DNA from: Abelmoschus esculentus
Taxonomy: Eukaryota; Streptophyta; Magnoliopsida; Malvales; Malvaceae
NCBI GenBank assembly: GCA_035048815.1
Contig: JAUCBN010000020.1
Span: forward strand, 7,633,501-7,697,500
DNA: 64,000 bases
Direction of reading: 5' to 3'
Made by a program: the position numbers and the translations under genes. A model generated the notes under the pieces. The model had not been told where the DNA came from and did not search any database. It was given only the letters and a program-made list of their open reading frames with translations. Numbering within the stretch: position 1 is the stretch's first letter; each line of letters begins with the position of its first letter. This document shows, piece by piece, positions 1 through 11,657 of this stretch.

Positions 1-180
1 CAACATATCATACCACTACATTAATTCCAAATTAAAAAATTTGAAACTTGGATTTTTTTCAACGTCTTTTTTTCTCAAAGCCCAAAGTCACCTCCTTAAC
101 CCTCCCCTTCCACTCGTTAAACATCACTTGCTCTGTTTCCACTAAATTTTGAGCCTTTTCTTTTCCCTCTAAAATTCCAA

Positions 181-1614
181 ACAATGGGTTCCTCAGGAAA
201 ATGATTTAAATCACTTGTAACTCTAAAATCACTTCGAGATATCAGTAACCAAGTAATTTTGCTCAATCACTAGGATAGTTACACTCATGTGGTTTCAACT
301 GTCGAGAAGCATAGGCCACAACCTTCCAATCCTGCATCAAAACACATCCCAAACAGGTGTATGAAGCATCATTATAAACTGTATAAGGTTTCACCAACTC
401 TGACTGTGTCAGAACTAGTGCTTCCGTTAGAACGACTTAAGTTTCTCAAAACTAGCTTGTTGATCCTTAGACCAAGAAAATGGAACATCCTTCCTCAGAA
501 GTTTGGTCAAAGGAGCAACAATAGAAGAAAATCCCTTAACAAATCTCCGATCATAATCGACCAATCCAAGAAAACTACGAATCTCTGTCACATTCTTAGG
601 TTGTTTCTATTCTATAATAGCTTCAATTTTCTTTAGGTCAACCTGAATACCCTTAGCTGAAACAATATGACCCAAAATACAACCTCGAATAGCCATAATT
701 CACATTTACTGAATTTAGCATAGAGTTGTTTCTCTCTCAGAGTTTGTAACACAATACAAAGATGTTGCTCATGCTCAACCTCAGATTTAGAATTAACCAG
801 GATATCGTCAATAAAGACCACCACAAACTAATCCATATAGGGTCGAAACACCCTATTCATCATATCCATAAATGTTACAGGGGCATTAGTAAGATCAAAA
901 GGCATTACTAGAAACTCGTAGTAACCATAACGTGTCCAAAAAGCTGTTTTAAACAAATCAGAATCCTTAACCTTGAGTAGGTAATAACCAGATCTCAGGT
1001 CTATCTTAGAAAACATAGAAGCTCCTCGAAACTGGTCAAAGAGATCATAGATACGGGGGAGAGGGTATTTATTTTTGATTTTCAACTTATTCAACTTCTA
1101 GTAGTCAATACACAAACGAAGCAAACCATCCTTCTTTTTAACAAACAAAACAGGAGCTCTCCACGGTGAAACAATGGGACGTATGAAACATCTATCCAGA
1201 AGTTCTTGCAACTGAACTTTGAGCTCCTTAAGCTCTTTCGGAGCCATCCGGTATTGTGCCATAGATACTAGAGTAGTCCCCAGATATAATTCAATACTGA
1301 ACTCCACCTCAAAACATAGAAGCTCCTCGAAACTGGTCAAAGAGATCATAGATACGGGGGAGAGGGTATTTATTTTCGATTTTCAACTTATTCAACTTCT
1401 AGTAGTCAATACTCAAACGAAGCAAACCATCCTTCTTTTTAACAAACAAAACAGGAGCTCCCCACGGTGAAACAATGGGACGTATGAAACATCTATCCAG
1501 AAGTTCTTGCAACTGAACTTTGAGCTCCTTAAGCTCTTTCGGAGCCATCCGGTATGGTGCCATAGATACTAGAGTAGTCCCCAGATATAATTCAATACTG
1601 AACTCCACCTCAAA
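181..1614 (-). pseudogene. Ty3/gypsy reverse transcriptase - RNase H relic (Tekay/Del-like)
   Basis: Read right to left, the minus strand gives successive blocks of a Ty3-type polymerase. First comes RT palm and finger sequence with PVLFVKKKDGLLRLCIDY, then KNKYPLPRIYDLFDQ, FSKIDLRSGYYLLKVKD and YYEFLVMPFDLTNAPVTFM. The catalytic FVVVFIDDILV follows, then EIRSFLGLVDYDRRFVKG (RT to RNase H connection) and VVAYASRQLKPHE (RNase H). Such enzymes copy element RNA into DNA. In-frame stops fall after the CIDY block and just before FVVVFIDD, and a frameshift follows ELWL, so it is dead. The wording of the motifs matches plant Tekay/Del chromoviruses (family knowledge). The upstream gag, protease and integrase are not visible. 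Confidence 0.9.
1011..1614. repeat. 301-bp tandem duplication inside the RT relic
   Basis: Bases 1011-1311 and 1312-1614 are nearly identical head-to-tail copies. Both begin at AAACATAGAAGCTCC and both encode the MAPKELKELKVQLQELLDR stretch of RT. The duplication therefore happened inside the already integrated element. Differences are few (for example GGTATTGTG against GGTATGGTG), so it is younger than the loss of the rest of the element. Confidence 0.9.
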
Positions 1615-1615
1615 G

Positions 1616-2886
1616 TGTTATTCTTGGATCAAACTTGTTTAATTTATGAATGGTTGGAGAAAAGAATATGTACCTATATAGGTAAATAGGCTTTCGAATG
1701 GGATATTGAGTAAATAAAAATTTGATTCAATTGTAATAATGTATGCCATGACATCTCTTGTATATTTATATGATATGTCTACAATTGTTATGGATATATA
1801 AATGATTAGGAAATAAAACCTAAGTGTAAAAAGATTTAAATTTGCCTAAAAATTTTATATAACTTGTCTAATATTGCTTGGTAGCACTCCTTGATCTTGA
1901 CCCGGGTAAGGGTGTTACATAGTATTAATTGGTGTTACATAATTTAAACTAGAATAATGGGGCTATTATACTGAAAATTTTCAGATTCAAACTCCATCTA
2001 TATCGACCTAGGGAATTTTTCCAAAATTAATACTCGAAATTACATGTTATGGCAGTTTTGACTATCTCACTTTTCATGGGTTTAAATTCTAACCCAAGCT
2101 TTCTAATCTACCTGCTCATGCTTCTAATATTATAACCAAACAATAACTAACTTAAACCAAACTTTAATCTAACCAAAATAGCATCAAAACTCAAAGGTAA
2201 CAATAACTTTACCTAACTTGCTCAAAACAGTCCACTAGCCCAAATGGCTTCTTCCAAAGCTTGCTTAGCTTCCTTAGCTTCTATGGTTGGTAAAATCCTT
2301 CTCTTAACTCACTAATTTCTAAGCCTTTTGATGGAGTTTTAACAAGAGATGAAGCTCTCTCTCTCTCAAGCTCTCTTAAACTCAAAAATAGAGGTGAAAT
2401 GTAATGGAGAAGATGAGTTTCTCTTTCTTCCTTGCATCGTCGGCCACTACCCCTCTTTTTCCTCTTCTTTTATTTTTTTTGTTAAAATTAAGCTCCACAA
2501 TCATTAAAATAACCAGCTCATGAAAATTGTCTTAAGTATTTGGTCTAATTATCCATTTTTGCAAATCATTTTTTTCCATTACATGCAAACCTTTACACTT
2601 TGTTTTGTTTCAATTGCACCCCTATTTTAGCCTTATACTTCTTATTTGGTTCAATTAAGTCCTAAATTGATTAATCAATATATCATCTGACGTAATTCTT
2701 AATTACCTAATTTATTTCCTCTATTTCAAGTTAAGCTTAATCTTAACTTGCTTATAATAATTAATTCCATGAAATTCAATCTTTAATTTCATGTTACAAG
2801 TTCTAAATCTTTCAATTAATTAATTCAATGCTTGTTTAATTAATGTCTTAATTAACATTACTTCTAGGCCCGGTTTAGGGTGTTAC
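1616..2886 (-). repeat. Ty3-type LTR remnants (two LTR starts on the minus strand)
   Basis: On the minus strand, TGTAACACCC, the usual start of many plant Ty3-type LTRs, occurs at 2886 (TGTAACACCCTAAACCGGGC) and again at 1919 (TGTAACACCCTTACCCGGGT). The 1.9-2.9 kb stretch has the look of an LTR and no reading frame. No polypurine tract or primer site adjoins either start, so these are read as solo or truncated LTRs. The left ends are not defined; 1616 is only the edge of the RT duplication. Confidence 0.5.
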
Positions 2887-4340
2887 ATGGTAGGTAACTG
2901 ATATTACCCGATTGAATTGACTCGAAACCTGATTTTATCCTACCTGTTTTGAACCTGATTTGTTTTAAGCTCGACTTGATAAATGACCTGACCTGTTATT
3001 AACTTAAACTAATATCAACATAATATTTATATAAATGATTTATATAACATACTTGTAACATACTTATATTATATTATTATAAACATACTTATATTTTTAT
3101 TTATTATTTATTACAAATATTTAATAATTTTATATTAAGGTATTATAAATATTTGATATCTAATGAATTTAGTTGTGTTTTTATAAAATTTGTTTATGAG
3201 CTGTGCCTTACACAATGTATTATTGACAATACCGATTTTTATGCATACGTTTGAAAATGAGTGGAATTTCTAAATATCATAGGACATAGGACATATGTTA
3301 TTTAAATAATTATTTTCTAGTATAATTTATTTAGGTAAAAATTATCGTAAATATGTAAAATTAAATGCAAATTAAATGCGCAGGACTGATGGGCCCCACA
3401 ATAATAAAAGTCTTTGATCATGGTCGTCTTCTAAAACTTCTTAAACAAGTATTGACTAGAAATAATCCAGTCCGCTCACACTCCACACATCATACTTACG
3501 AACATTTTTTAAATGTTTTCAATTTGGCTTTAAAATCACCCTTGAGTCAATCTCAGATCAAAACGTGGCATCCAAAAGGATCTTATAGTAATCTTAGTAT
3601 ACCCTATATGAAAGAAACTTCCTTGGAAAGAGTCGCTAAACATTCTCTACTTTTGTCGCTTTATAAATGGCGTCCTTAATGATGATTGACAGGTATCAGA
3701 AGGAGAACAAGCAGTGAAGTAGTAAAACAAAATTTAAATTATAGTATATTTATGGTTCGTATTTTTTTATTTAAAATAACTTATTACGTTATACATATTT
3801 AAAAATAATATTAAAAATTATTAGTCTATGTATAGTATTATTTTATTTTCAAAAATAATATCGGTCCATATATAATATTAATGTATATAGAGTATAATTT
3901 ATATATATATTATAAATTCTTTATATAGTGTAAATTTTATATATAACTCTTATTTTATTTATATTATAAATTCTATATATATATTCTAAATTTTATATTT
4001 TTATTTTTAAAATGTATTAAATTATATTGTATAATTATAAATTATAATGTATTAAAGTAAATTAAAGTTAAAATTTTTAATACTTTTTAATTATTATTAT
4101 TAATTTATAATTTTTGTAATTTATTCCTTACAAGTTATAATTTTTTTGACTATTAGTTATCTTTCTAATTTAGTTTAGTTTAATAATATAATATTTTTAT
4201 TTTATTAATATTTATCATTTTTTAATTTAAATTTTTATTGTTTGACTTTGTAATCTAATATTTATTTCTTATTAATTTTTAATTTTTGTTGTTAGGCTTG
4301 AGGTAGCTTGATAAATAATTTTTGTTTGTTGTGGAAACTC
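2887..4340. other. AT-rich non-coding spacer
   Basis: Very AT-rich sequence with runs such as TATATATTATAAATTC and no recognisable domain in any frame. A 104-codon frame at 3365-3679 (+) resembles nothing I know and is not called as a gene. The stretch near 2890-3000, with ACCCGATTGAATTGACTCG-like words, looks like old transposon debris. Confidence 0.6.
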
Positions 4341-4945
4341 TCTTACATTATATTATTATTTTAAATTGTTCTATAAATACTAAAAAATGTGATTTTGGTC
4401 TAATTTTATAAAATTTAGGAGCACAATGGGTAAAAAAACTAGGGGACAACTTTAAAAAATGTGTATAAGTTTGGGGGAAAATTATATTTAACTTAAAAGA
4501 AATTTAGGCATTAATCAGAATGTGTCACAAATAAATAAAAAAATTCAGATGATTTTAATAAAAAAATGGTAAATTACTTGCTAAGTTTGTAAATCTTTTA
4601 TTTTTATTGTACTGCATAATTTGGCACTCCCAATTCGTCTCCTGTTAATACACAAATGATAGACTTTAGTCCATTATCCATAAAACTATAGCTTATTCGA
4701 CACTCTTAATTTGCCTTTGACAAGATTTGCAAATAGTTATTATTACCGGTTGGGCTTGAAAATGTGAGTTTAGTAATATTTATTTTATGGAACGGGCCGT
4801 GTATTATATTGTGGGATGTATAAGTTATATTTGGACTGTGTTTATTGGATTTATTTATTTAAATTAGGTTTATTTATTTATTATGCTTTTGGGTTTTATT
4901 TAGAACTGGATCTGATATTTATTTATTTTATTTATTTAACTTATA
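4341..4945. repeat. Direct repeat DR1 (pair with 10001-10602)
   Basis: About 600 bp that recurs in the same orientation 5,660 bp downstream. Shared words include ATGTGATTTTGGT, GTTAATACACAAATGATAG, TAGTCCATTATCCATAAAAC and ATTATTACCGGTTGGG. Divergence by eye is around 10 percent. There is no coding content. The pair brackets the left DRB and PHD relics. Confidence 0.85.
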
Positions 4946-5817
4946 TAATAATGATAATAATAAAAAGAAATCAAAAATAAATAAATAATAAAATATATCT
5001 ATAATAATTTTATATTATTAAATTATAATATGATACATATATAAAAAGAAAATACTCAAACATAATTTATATTTTTTTGGGTTTTGATTTAAAAGTTTTA
5101 TTTTTTATAATATAATTAATAATAATAAATAAAAATTAAATAATAAGGAAAGGAAAAACAAAATTAAGAGCAAATAAAACGAAAAATATTTGTAGTAGTA
5201 ATATATATTTTATTGACTTTCCATTTGTAAAAACATACTATTTTAATTTTTGGATTTTATTTATAACAATTAAATTTAAGCTCGATATTCAAAATTTAAC
5301 AAAAATAAAACTCGGTTTTATAACCTCGGATAAAATTAGTGATACAAAGTTTTGGGATCAGGATCATAATTTGAAGATAAAACGGAAACTTCAATATTTA
5401 TGAACTAAAAAAGCGTATTTTGACGTTTTAAGAAAAGACGTGTTATTTAACCCTAACCCTAAATCCTAAATTATTTGATAATAAAGATTTTAAATTATAG
5501 TTAAATATTAATTTAAATTCTGATATTTAATATTAATTTAAATTATAGTTTTTAAATAACCGGTATTACCTGCATAGAAAATAAATCTTTTAGCGTATTT
5601 CTAAAATTTTATTAACCATCATATATCTTTTATTTAAAATTTAAACCCTAAATTACTTGATAATAAAGCTTTTAAATTATAGTTAAATATTAATTTAAAT
5701 TTTGATATTTAATATTAATTTAAATTATAATTTAAATTATGATATTTAGCGTATTTCTAAAATTTTATTAACTATTGTATTTCTTTTATTTAAAATTTAA
5801 ATAAATAAATAAATAAA
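4946..5817. repeat. AT-rich block with a ~185-bp tandem repeat and telomere-like words
   Basis: Two adjacent degenerate copies (about 5455-5640 and 5640-5800) share ATTTGATAATAAAG, TTAAATTATAGTTAAATATT and AGCGTATTTCTAAAATTTTA. CCCTAACCCTAAATCC begins the first copy. A related inverted copy lies near 29725-29830. No gene is seen. Confidence 0.65.
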
Positions 5818-6035
5818 CACTACTTAAATAATTATATACTAAAATGGTGGGTCTTCCCGCTTCTTCTCCGAGACCCTATTTAGCTTCCATTTTTTCATCC
5901 ATCATCTCCTCCTAGTAAGTATTATATTTTCTTTGTCTTTTTTGTTGCAGTCAGTCAATATTTCTTTATATTTACAAAAAGATAAATATTCCCTTTAGCT
6001 ACTACTTGACTGAAAAGACTTGTCTACTCCAAAAA

Positions 6036-8066
6036 AATGGAGAATCTCGCCAATTAACCTTCAGTACCGGTGGGTCCTTCTGCTTCTTCTCCGACGGCCT
6101 CTTCAGGTTTTATTTTGTCTCATCCATCATTTCCTCCTTATAAGTATTACATTTCTTTTGTCTTTTTTGTTGCAGACAATCAATTTTTTCTTTATATTTA
6201 CAAAAAGAGTTTTGGATTCTCTTTAGATGTAATTGATTCATTATCCCGTTACCGGAGTAGAATAGTTAATAAGCCTTCTTTATTTTGATATAAAAATAGG
6301 TAACACTATTTTGATCTAGGATGGAAAAGGATGAGGATATAAAGTTTAATTGAAGATAGCATTAGAATGGAAGTCTTACATTGCAGTAGCTCAAGCATAT
6401 TTAGAAAGATAAAAGATTTATGCATTTTACAGTTGAAATAGCTTTGCATGTCTCTTTTCCTTTTTTGTTTTCAGAATTTTCCTACCATTACTCGAGCAAC
6501 ACCCTACCTTTCCTGTCATCATAAATGGGCCCAAAGAACCTTAACTATTATTATTGTTATTATTATTATTGAAATGCCAAAGCACCTTTATAAGCTTTCA
6601 ACTAAATGGGCTCATAAGTTATTGTGTATGAAACATTGAAATGGTTATTGTTTGTTATTTTTAACTGTATTTTTTTTGAAATTCTGTGATATTTTCTTGT
6701 TATTTAACACATGTTTAAAAGCTTAACTATCATGTGAAAGTTAAATCTGATGATATGATATTTTAAATGACCCTTTAAATACGTTAAAAACTTAGAAAAA
6801 ATTTTCTTTATATATTGCGTCTTACATTACTGAAGTGAATGACTTGATTGACTTCATTTTACACTTTGCACCTTTAAGTCTCGTAAATATATTAGCAATG
6901 AGAGTGTGTCAAGCACTGTTGATAGGACTAGTGTATGCTCAATTTTTCTCTATGATCATTTTTTGGTTGAGTTCATGTTGCTCGTTTGTAAGTTGTATTT
7001 TCTTTATATTTTGTGATTTTTACTTATTTGAAAGTCGGCATTCCTTACTAATTCATGCTTGATTTTGTTTAGGGATTTCAGGACCCTTTATGAATAAGAA
7101 TCGACTACAAGAATTTACGCAACGATCATCCATGCCGCTTTCAGTGTATCAAACTTTTAATGGACTTAAGCGTGCACCAAAGTTTAGGTCCTCTGTGGTG
7201 GTTAATAGTGTGACATATATTTCTAAAAACACATTTTCAAATATAAAAGCAGCTGAACAGGATGTTGCCAAATATGCAATGAAGTGTATATGAGAGAAGA
7301 TAAAAAGATGAAGGATGTCCTCTCATTCATACGGTTTTTTGCATTCTGTAATTACATCTTTTTTTATTTAAATGTTTTTTTGGTTATTCATAATTGTTTG
7401 TTTTTCTTAAAACTTACTGGTTAAATTGGTACATATTTGGTTTCCTAACTTTTCTATTTTCTGTGATATTGAAATATTATTATAAATGACCTCCTAAGCT
7501 TTTAAATACATTAAGATTACTTTGTTTCTTGATTTTCAAATACTTTTAGCTCATTTTTTTTCGGTTTTCACATTTTAAGTGTAAATGAAAATAGGAAATT
7601 GAAAATATTTTTTTTGAATCAAGTATCCTTGAATAGTTACATTATATTTTCATATCAAGGGTTTGTGATTGGCACTTTAGGATACCGTTTTTAGCAAATC
7701 TATCTTAAATGAGTTTGTGGCCAAGATAAATCTGGAAGTACCAACTTACACTACCCTCCGGTTAGTAGGATTGGATCCCATTTTTGTGTCTACTTTGGTT
7801 TTCAATGGTGAGACTTACAAAGGGCGACTGCTAGAAATGAGAAAGTGGCTGAACGATTGGCTGCATGTGCTATCATCCAATCACTTCTTGGTATCTTTTT
7901 TCTCCTTTTTGAAAAACATATACACATTACCCCATGATTTTAATCCACTTAACTGGATGAGTGTTGATCTTTTTGTTACACCAATAATAAAGTTGGTGAT
8001 AGGTACAAGATAGTTGTTTCGGAGATCATCAGAGCCAAAGCTAAACTTCTCAATGCCTCCAATAAA
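6036..8066 (+). pseudogene. DRB-type dsRNA-binding protein, left copy (pseudogene)
   Basis: Relic of a plant DRB protein, a family of tandem-dsRBD partners of Dicer-like enzymes. Exon 1 starts at an ATG (6036) but is shortened, and its donor reads AT where the right-hand copy has GT (near 6142). Exon 2 (from 7073 after TTTAG) encodes dsRBD 1: NKNRLQEFTQRSSM, a YQTFN turn, then AAEQDVAKYAMKCI followed by TGA at 7291 and a frame slip. Exon 3 (7681-7890) encodes KINLEVPTYTTL and STLVFNGETYKG, then shifts frame before the last helix. A scrap of exon 4 (VVSEIIRAKAKLLNASNKV) ends near 8066. It is the inverted partner of the copy at 56895-59809. Introns are also conserved, so this was a DNA duplication and not retroposition. 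No active product is expected. Confidence 0.88.
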
Positions 8067-9017
8067 GTTGTTCTTTACAGTAAAATTACCGGAGCTAGTG
8101 ATCTTCTTAATTCATACACAATTGTAGTTCTAATTTGTTTTGTTTCCCTAGGGTAATGAAGAACTTTTAACTTAGATATATATTCCTGATTTCTTTACTG
8201 TGGGTATGCTTTAATGTTGGTTAAATTGGAACCGGGGTAACAATTTTAGCATAAGATCTTAAATAACTTTTTATTTGTCTAACTATGTTGCTTAAAATTT
8301 TTCTTTGTCTTTCAAAACTTTTGGGAACCTTAGTTGAATTGTAGTATTTATTTCGCCGACATTAATCTTTCTAAAGTTACTGAATTCATTTTCAGAAGCT
8401 TTGTGTTGAACTAGTTTGAAACCACATTTGAATTCTAGTAATTGCGTCCATTTTAAATTCTTTCACTATTTCATCTTAAATTTTCTTGGATTGCAGTTTG
8501 AAATTGTTGAAAATAGAGAAACACGAGAGTAGAGAAAAACTCTTATTGAATATTTTAATCTCATGTATTGTTTACATTGATAGAATTTTGTTTTTAAAGA
8601 CTTAGTACATGAGTTCTAGTTAAATTAGGCTACCTCTAGAGTTATCACTTTATCTCTAATTAAGATAAAGTTCCTAAACGTTCAAATTACTGATTAGGAT
8701 AGAATTTACAATAGTAAAACTAATTATTTACATTGTTCCAACTTAAATGTGCCTTTTGCAAAACCATTGCATCATGTTATTTCAGTATTTTACTTGGTTA
8801 TGATTGACATTATCATTTGCTCGCCTTTTTAATAGTGTGGAATCTATGCCTCTTCTTCTCTGTTGTCTGAATTTATATTGTTTGTAATTTGACATCTGAT
8901 TGTTCTACTCATAATGGATTTAGCTTCTATAATATCGTCAAAGTAGTGTTTTCGATCCTAGAAGTAGAATTTTAGCACAATTAGACTTTAGTAACCCTGT
9001 GCTTTTGGTTATTGCAG
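8067..9017 (+). other. Non-coding spacer between the DRB and PHD relics
   Basis: AT-rich sequence without a recognisable reading frame. It may be intronic sequence of the PHD-finger relic that follows, because it ends in a good acceptor (TTATTGCAG at 9009-9017). Confidence 0.5.
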
Positions 9018-9458
9018 GTGACTGTATGTCAGACGTGCGGTGATCGAGGTTTCTCGGTGGCATTGATTTACTATGATAAGTTTCAGGCTTATGTTGTACA
9101 TCGATAAATGGCAACATTGCTTTTATGTGATGCTCAACATACTTATTTTGGGTTTAAGAGTTAATCAGTTTAATTTCTCAATATAAGAGCTTAATTGGGT
9201 GTTAAAAAAGTTTAGAGGTTGAATTGATTTTTTTTTTAAGTTTAGGGCCTTTTTGAATCCTTGAGCCTTATTTATTTTGTTAGTGTCAAAAGCAGAGTTT
9301 GATTCTTGTTTAATCTTTCCTCATCCAGTTATTGCCTATCTAAATTACCAAAAACTTTTGAGGAGCATGTTGTCTGGTTTTGCATCGACTGTGAGCCGAG
9401 GGCTATGAAATCATCTAGCTACCAACAAGCTGTACCTGCAACTAATCCTGAGCTGTAA
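9018..9458 (+). pseudogene. PHD-type zinc finger gene fragment
   Basis: Two exon-like pieces. The first (9018-9107), after a TTGCAG acceptor, reads VTVCQTCGDRGFSVALIYYD and ends AYVVHR then TAA. The second (9345-9458) reads LPKTFEEHVVWFCIDCEPRA and ends at TAA. CxxCGDxGF with a later WFCIDCE is the signature of a plant PHD/RING-like finger (established family pattern). The middle metal ligands are lost: YYDKF stands where C-x-x-C is expected, and the HRYC position is a stop. The fragment lacks any flanking domain. It has no counterpart in the right-hand copy, where transposons occupy the equivalent interval. Confidence 0.65.
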
Positions 9459-10000
9459 TCATTTGATTTTCACAGGGTTTCAAGGGAACTTATATTTGTG
9501 GGGTGATTTTAGGGAAAAAATTTCAAATGTAACAAATGGAGGAACTCATAGAGAGGAGAGAATTGTTCGACAACTTTAACGTTAGATTCATGCAGTCCTG
9601 ATAGTCCTTTAAGTGAGAATGGTAGCTATGCTTTTGGCTATGACAACTCCTGAATTGCTCATCTTTTGTCTGAATGTTTATAAAACTTAAAAAAGTGCAT
9701 AACATGTAAGAACTTCCCTAACTTAGTTTCTTTTAATTATGGATTTCATGATATTTTTCTTGTGTTTTATGCTTATTAGCATTATTTATTTTATACATCA
9801 CATTAAAAATTAATTTAAAAATTATAAAGAATATTCAAAATCCAATTTAAAATATATAAAATTTGTTTGAGGTGTATTGATATGTAAACATCGTTAAAAT
9901 TAAATATAGATCATTATCTTCTTTAAAAGGGACTATTGTAAAATGAATATGTTTAATGTTTTATTTTTGTCCTTTATTTTTATGTTCTTATTAAATTGTC
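9459..10000. other. Non-coding spacer
   Basis: No supported gene. A minus-strand frame at 9523-9705 has no family resemblance. Sequence becomes AT-rich towards direct repeat DR2. Confidence 0.5.
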
Positions 10001-10602
10001 TCTTAAATTATATTATTATTTTAAGTTATTCTATATATACTAAAAAAATGTGATTTTGGTTCAATTTTATAAAATTTAGCGGCACAATGGGTAAAAAAAT
10101 TTAGGGGACAACTTTTGAAAATATGTATAAGTTTGCGGGGAAAAGTATATTTAACTTAAAAGAAATTTAGGCATTAATCAGAATGTTTCACAAATAAATA
10201 AAAAAATTTAGATAATTTTAATAAAAAGGGTAAGTTACTTGCTAAGTTTGTAAATGTTTTATTTTTATTGTATTGTATAATTTGACACACCCAATTCGTC
10301 TTCTGTTAATACACAAATGATAGACTTTAGTCCATTATCCATAAAACTGTAGCTTATTTGGCACCGTCAATTTGCCTATGACAAGGTTTGTAGATAGTTA
10401 TTATTACCGGTTGGGTTTGTAAATATGGGCTTTGTAATATTTATTTTATGGAACGGGACGTGTATTATATTGTGGCTGTATAAATTATATTTAGACTGTG
10501 ATTATTGGATTTATTTATTTATTTAAATTAGGTTGATTTATTTATTATGCTTTTGGGTTTTATTTATAACTAGATTTGATATTTATTTATTTTACTTATA
10601 TG
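10001..10602. repeat. Direct repeat DR2 (pair with 4341-4945)
   Basis: Second copy of the ~600 bp direct repeat. Its right end abuts the terminus of the PMD homology block exactly (TGATCAAATTCGAGAGTAAT begins at about 10601). The junction therefore marks where PMD copy A was joined to the DR unit. Confidence 0.85.
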
Positions 10603-10839
10603 ATCAAATTCGAGAGTAATATCGATAAAACCTATTCGAGATTAAACAATAATTTAAATTAATATTAAATACCTATTTTATTTTTATGTTATAGATTGCT
10701 CAATTTATCTTAATAATTATAAATTTCGTTAATTTGTAAAAAAAATTCGTTAATAACTATTTAGCTCTTTCCAACATCCGTATTTAAGAGCTTTCCCATT
10801 AATATTTTGAACAAACTTCTTTCCCGCAAAATTGTCGAT

Positions 10840-11185
10840 TTTCCCTTTCACGAGCCATTTTGCTTCCGGAATTGATTTCATCTCTTCTGAAAACATGTTA
10901 GAGGATCTTCAGAACAAGGACTTGCACCTAACGATTTCCACAACGACCCTGAACAAGCTAAGTTCATTCACCGCTTCTCCCAGTAAGTTGAAATTTCCGA
11001 TTTTCCCTTTGGCGACCGTTCTGCTTCCCTCTGCTTGACATTTTTTTCCATGAAATCCTATTGGAATTGATTTCATCTCTTCTGAGAACTTGTTAGAGGA
11101 TCTTTAGAACAAGGACTTTCTCTTATCGATTTCCACAACGACTCTGAACAAGCTAAGTTCATTCACCGCTTCTCCCAGTAAGTTT
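10840..11185 (+). repeat. Tandemly duplicated first exon of PMD copy A
   Basis: Two adjacent copies share GAATTGATTTCATCTCTTCT, AGAACAAGGACTT, GATTTCCACAACGAC and GAACAAGCTAAGTTCATTCA, and each ends in the same donor CTCCCAGTAAGTT. In copy C only one such exon is present, so the doubling is specific to A; B shows a partial second copy near 25090-25250. Confidence 0.7.
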
Positions 11186-11429
11186 AAATACAAACCCTAA
11201 TTCTCAAATTCCACTAATTACCCAATTTCCTTCGTTTTGGGTCATATCGTAGCAGCTAGTATTCAATACGTGTGAAATTAGTTTTGGGTGTTCATGTTTG
11301 GGTTTACTTTGATTTCGGCTTGGGGAACATTTCGGTACTGAAACTTAGTTTAAATTATGTGGGATAGTGTTAATTGGTGTACTGAAACTTAGTTTAAATT
11401 ATGTGGGATAGTGTTAATTGGTATAAGTT

Positions 11430-11657
11430 GAGTTCGATAACATTTTGAAAACTTTGACTCTCAACTAAGCAATTTCCAGCATGATTGAGTTCGATAACAT
11501 TTCGAAAACTTTGACTCTTAACTAAGCAATTTCCAGCATGATTGAGTTCGATAAAATTTTGAAAACTTTGACTCTTAACTAAGCAATTTCCAATATGAGT
11601 GAGTTCGATAAAATTTCGAAAACTTTGACTCTTAACTAAGCAATTTCCTTCGTTTTG
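11430..11657. repeat. 57-bp intronic minisatellite, copy A
   Basis: Four units with a period of exactly 57 bp (starts 11431, 11488, 11545, 11602), each containing AGTTCGATAA, GAAAACTTTGACTC and TAAGCAATTTCCA. Two more units lie at 11855-11965. The same unit is present in copies B and C in other numbers. A minus-strand open frame across it is only an effect of the 57-bp (multiple of 3) period. Confidence 0.9.

Noticed and set aside
289..636. 115-codon plus-strand frame
   Set aside because: Antisense of the Ty3 RNase H/connection region; the meaningful reading is on the minus strand.
3365..3679. 104-codon plus-strand frame starting MQIKCAGLMG
   Set aside because: No family resemblance, no splice or promoter context, and it sits in AT-rich repeat-like sequence.
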